Translations under genes and position numbers: made by a program
Assembly (NCBI GenBank): GCA_964225135.1
Contig: CAXQNQ010000210.1
Location: 1-18,460 of the forward strand
Length of the DNA stretch: 18,460 nt
Direction of reading: 5' to 3'
From: AM-2324 sp964225135
GTDB lineage: Bacteria; Bacteroidota; Bacteroidia; Chitinophagales; Saprospiraceae
Shown: one piece after another, positions 16,282 to 18,460 of the stretch
Layout: each line of letters opens with the position of its first letter
Position numbering within the stretch: position 1 is the first letter of the stretch
Notes under the pieces: model-generated
What the model was told of the DNA's origin: nothing
Databases searched by the model: none
What the model saw: the letters and a program-made list of their open reading frames with translations, nothing else

Positions 16282-17487
16282 ATGAAAACAACAGAAAAAA
16301 TCTCAGATAGAGTACTTAACATGGAGGAATCTGCAACCCTTAAGATGGCGGGCCTAGCTCGAGATTTAATAGCAGCAGGTAAGGAAGTGATTAGCTTAAG
16401 TTTAGGTGAACCAGATTTTGACACACCTGATCATATCAAAGAAGCAGCCAAAAAGGCTTTAGATGATGGTTATACCAAATACACACCTGTTCCGGGTCTA
16501 CTAGAATTGAGAAAGGCTATCTCTAATAAGTTTAAGCGAGATAATAACTTGGACTACAGCGAAAATCAGATTGTGGTATCCAATGGGGCAAAACAATCTT
16601 TAGCGAATCTGAGTTTAAGCTTACTAAATCCAGGTGATGAGGTCATTATCCTAGCACCATATTGGGTATCCTACTTTGAGATAGTTAGACTATCTGGTGC
16701 AAAGCCCATCATCATTGAAACAGATATCAGTCAAGATTTTAAAGCAAGTCCAGCACAGCTACAGGCTGCTTTGACCGATAAAACTAGATTCATTTTATTC
16801 TCTTCTCCATGTAACCCAACCGGTTCTGTGTATACACAGTCTGACTTGGAAGCCTTAGCAGAAGTCATCAAGGACCGGGAAGACATCTTAGTGGTAGCGG
16901 ATGAAATTTATGAATACATCAACTTTACAGATAAGCATTTTAGTATTGGTGCGATTCCTTATCTAAAAGATAGAACCATTACAGTAAATGGATTTTCGAA
17001 GGGTTATGCCATGACTGGCTGGAGATTGGGATACATCGGCGCTCCAGAATGGGTAGCCAAAGCTTGTATCAAGATTCAAGGTCAGGTGACCTCAGGTGCG
17101 AATGCCTTTGCGCAAAAAGCAGCAGCTTATGCCTTAGAAGCACCTATGGATGCATCCAATAAAATGAAAGCTACCTATTTGAAGCGTAAGGAATTAATCA
17201 TGGACTTGCTGAGCCAAATTGATGGTATGCAGGTGAATCATCCTACGGGAGCTTTCTATATTTTCCCGGATATCTCCGCCCTATTGGGCAAATCCTATCA
17301 AGGAAAAAAAATTGAAACAGATGAGGACTTCAGCACATTCATTCTCAATGAAGCACATGTAGCTGTTGTGCCGGGTTCTGCCTTTGGCTGTAGCGGCTGT
17401 ATCCGTATATCCTATGCGGCATCTGATGCAGAAATCATAGAAGCGTGTAAGCGAATCAAAACCTATATTGAAAAATTAGAAGGCTAA
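16282..17487 (+). CDS. Pyridoxal-phosphate aminotransferase, aspartate type (class I)
   Basis: A 401-residue fold-type I transaminase of the aspartate aminotransferase Ib group, moving amino groups between aspartate (or related amino acids) and 2-oxoglutarate in the cytoplasm. It has the expected start ISDRVLNMEESATLKMAG and LSLGEPDFDTPD (39-50). Cofactor contacts include CNPTG (177-181), DEIYE (207-211) with Asp207 as the pyridine-nitrogen partner, and the Schiff-base Lys240 in NGFSKGYAMTGWRLGY. The substrate carboxylate Arg375 is in GCIRISYAA. The sequence cannot separate aspartate from other dicarboxylate or aromatic substrates, so I leave the symbol blank; aspC is the likely name. The ATG at 16282 fits family N-termini. 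There is no Shine-Dalgarno site; the leader is AT-rich. It is divergent from the GT-C operon. Confidence 0.93.
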   Translation: MKTTEKISDRVLNMEESATLKMAGLARDLIAAGKEVISLSLGEPDFDTPDHIKEAAKKALDDGYTKYTPVPGLLELRKAISNKFKRDNNLDYSENQIVVSNGAKQSLANLSLSLLNPGDEVIILAPYWVSYFEIVRLSGAKPIIIETDISQDFKASPAQLQAALTDKTRFILFSSPCNPTGSVYTQSDLEALAEVIKDREDILVVADEIYEYINFTDKHFSIGAIPYLKDRTITVNGFSKGYAMTGWRLGYIGAPEWVAKACIKIQGQVTSGANAFAQKAAAYALEAPMDASNKMKATYLKRKELIMDLLSQIDGMQVNHPTGAFYIFPDISALLGKSYQGKKIETDEDFSTFILNEAHVAVVPGSAFGCSGCIRISYAASDAEIIEACKRIKTYIEKLEG

Positions 17488-17508
17488 GCCTTTTTTAAAA
17501 TAGATTAG

Positions 17509-17546
17509 AAGGTCTGTCCTAGAGAATTAGGTCAGACCTTTAATTT
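17509..17546. terminator. Probable bidirectional terminator hairpin
   Basis: AAGGTCTGTCCTA (17509-17521) pairs with TAGGTCAGACCTT (17528-17540) with a single T-T mismatch and a 6-base loop. The T-run on the plus side is only moderate (TTTAATTT). The right arm covers the last codons and TGA of the minus-strand MATE gene, so the hairpin sits at the end of both convergent genes. Confidence 0.7.
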
Positions 17547-18460
17547 ATGCCAATTTTTGGTTCTGATATACCAAATAGAACCCAATAAGATAAGCCCCCA
17601 ATACACAGCCTCTGCAATCCAAGCCAATACCAAATTTCCATCCAACCAGGTAATACTCACTTCAATCAACAAAATGTAAACACAGGCAAATACAAATTGC
17701 ATAATCAAGGCTAATCGAGTGGCTCCAGTACCAGTTAAACCGTTATAAAACACCGCACCAAAGGAGAAGCTGGCTAATACCAAGATTAAGATATTCAAGA
17801 CAGGCTGGGCATCATCAAATAAAGACATATTCTGTCCTCCTAACAGCGGAAAAAGGAAGAACTTTGGAAAAAGTACCACAGGTATAGTCAGTAATAAAGT
17901 TACACCAAGACATAGCTTGGCTGACTTAAAAATAATAGGCATAACCGCTACCCGCTTTCGCGCACCAATAAATCCAGATACCATTGTATTGATGCCAGAA
18001 CTGAAGCCCCAGGCTGGTACAGAGAGAATGAGATAAATCAGTCGAACCAAATTGGTTTCTGCCAATTCCCGTTCCCCCAGGTTTTCCACCTTGGCAAAAA
18101 AGAACAACCAAGCCCCTAAGCCAATGATACTCTGCATTACAATAGGTAGAGAAATGGAGACCAAGCCTTTAAATCGTTGTAGTTTAGGTACAAAAGAGCG
18201 CCAGTCTGGGAAGAGTGAATTGATTTTTTTATCTAAAATCATGTAGCCCACAAAAAGCACAAAGGCTACAATCTCTGCAATCGTACTGGCCATAGCAGCA
18301 CCAGCTATTCCTTGTGCTTCAAAGCCCCACTTACCAAAGATCAAGGCATAGTTTAAGGTTATATTGACCAAAGCTAAAATGACCGTATCAACTATAATAA
18401 AAGTAGTCCGCGCAATCCCCGTGTAGAGCGCAATCAATGCCACACCCATATAAGAGAAAA
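17532..18460 (-). CDS. MATE-family efflux transporter, 5' end outside the window
   Basis: About 309 residues are visible. The frame is open through the right window edge (…FSY before the ATG at 18449), so that ATG is internal and the true start lies beyond 18460. MATE proteins are usually about 440-460 residues with 12 membrane segments, so about 140 residues are missing. The visible part contains eight or nine hydrophobic helices, including GVALIALYTGIARTTF, SLPIVMQSIIGLGAWLFFFAKV and GINTMVSGFIGARKR, the last resembling the conserved loop motif repeated in MATE halves. These proteins export cationic drugs or metabolites in exchange for sodium or protons. The substrate cannot be read from the sequence. 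The gene ends with TGA inside the shared hairpin with the aminotransferase gene. Confidence 0.85.
   Translation of the reverse strand, partial: FSYMGVALIALYTGIARTTFIIVDTVILALVNITLNYALIFGKWGFEAQGIAGAAMASTIAEIVAFVLFVGYMILDKKINSLFPDWRSFVPKLQRFKGLVSISLPIVMQSIIGLGAWLFFFAKVENLGERELAETNLVRLIYLILSVPAWGFSSGINTMVSGFIGARKRVAVMPIIFKSAKLCLGVTLLLTIPVVLFPKFFLFPLLGGQNMSLFDDAQPVLNILILVLASFSFGAVFYNGLTGTGATRLALIMQFVFACVYILLIEVSITWLDGNLVLAWIAEAVYWGLILLGSIWYIRTKNWHKLKV

Overview
The window looks like a chromosomal segment of a Bacteroidota bacterium, probably a Saprospiria-type or other marine lineage. The evidence is indirect: AT-rich coding DNA, mostly AT-rich leaders instead of strong Shine-Dalgarno sites before the genes, two promoter candidates of the Bacteroidota TTTG/TAnnTTTG type, a PorG-like (DUF6089) outer-membrane protein, a tetratricopeptide-repeat (TPR) gene paired with an outer-membrane barrel gene, and a secreted beta-helix protein. 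No phage, transposon, CRISPR array, rRNA or tRNA was seen.

Layout. Positions 1-2964 (+) hold the 3' part of a TPR protein gene and, 25 bases later, an outer-membrane beta-barrel gene whose frame is cut by one in-frame TAA at 2131-2133. A perfect bidirectional terminator separates these from a minus-strand pair, recQ followed by a family-4 glycosyltransferase, which overlap by the eight bases ATGACTAA. Next, on the minus strand, come three secreted or surface proteins: a papain-fold protein whose catalytic triad appears to be replaced (8282-9064), the PorG-like protein (7150-8031) and a small beta-helix protein (6138-7070), the last ended by a UUCG-type terminator. On the plus strand (9348-11480) is a lipoprotein of the flavin amine oxidase/L-amino-acid oxidase type. 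It converges, across a 16-bp stem, on a tight three-gene minus-strand operon running from 16109 to 11557: a GT-C membrane glycosyltransferase with a TPR tail, a SAM methyltransferase, and the carboxyltransferase subunit of an acyl-CoA (propionyl-CoA) carboxylase. Finally, an aspartate-type aminotransferase (+) converges on a MATE transporter (-) that runs off the right edge.

How the genes relate. Many products act at the cell envelope: the barrel, TPR partner, PorG-like protein, beta-helix protein, lipoprotein oxidase, two glycosyltransferases and MATE pump. RecQ, the carboxylase subunit and the aminotransferase are housekeeping functions. I see no convincing multi-gene defence or biosynthetic system. 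The most notable points are the interrupted barrel gene and the predicted papain-like pseudoenzyme. No gene-free stretch exceeds 300 bases; the longest (9065-9347) is an AT-rich divergent leader in which I could not place a promoter.
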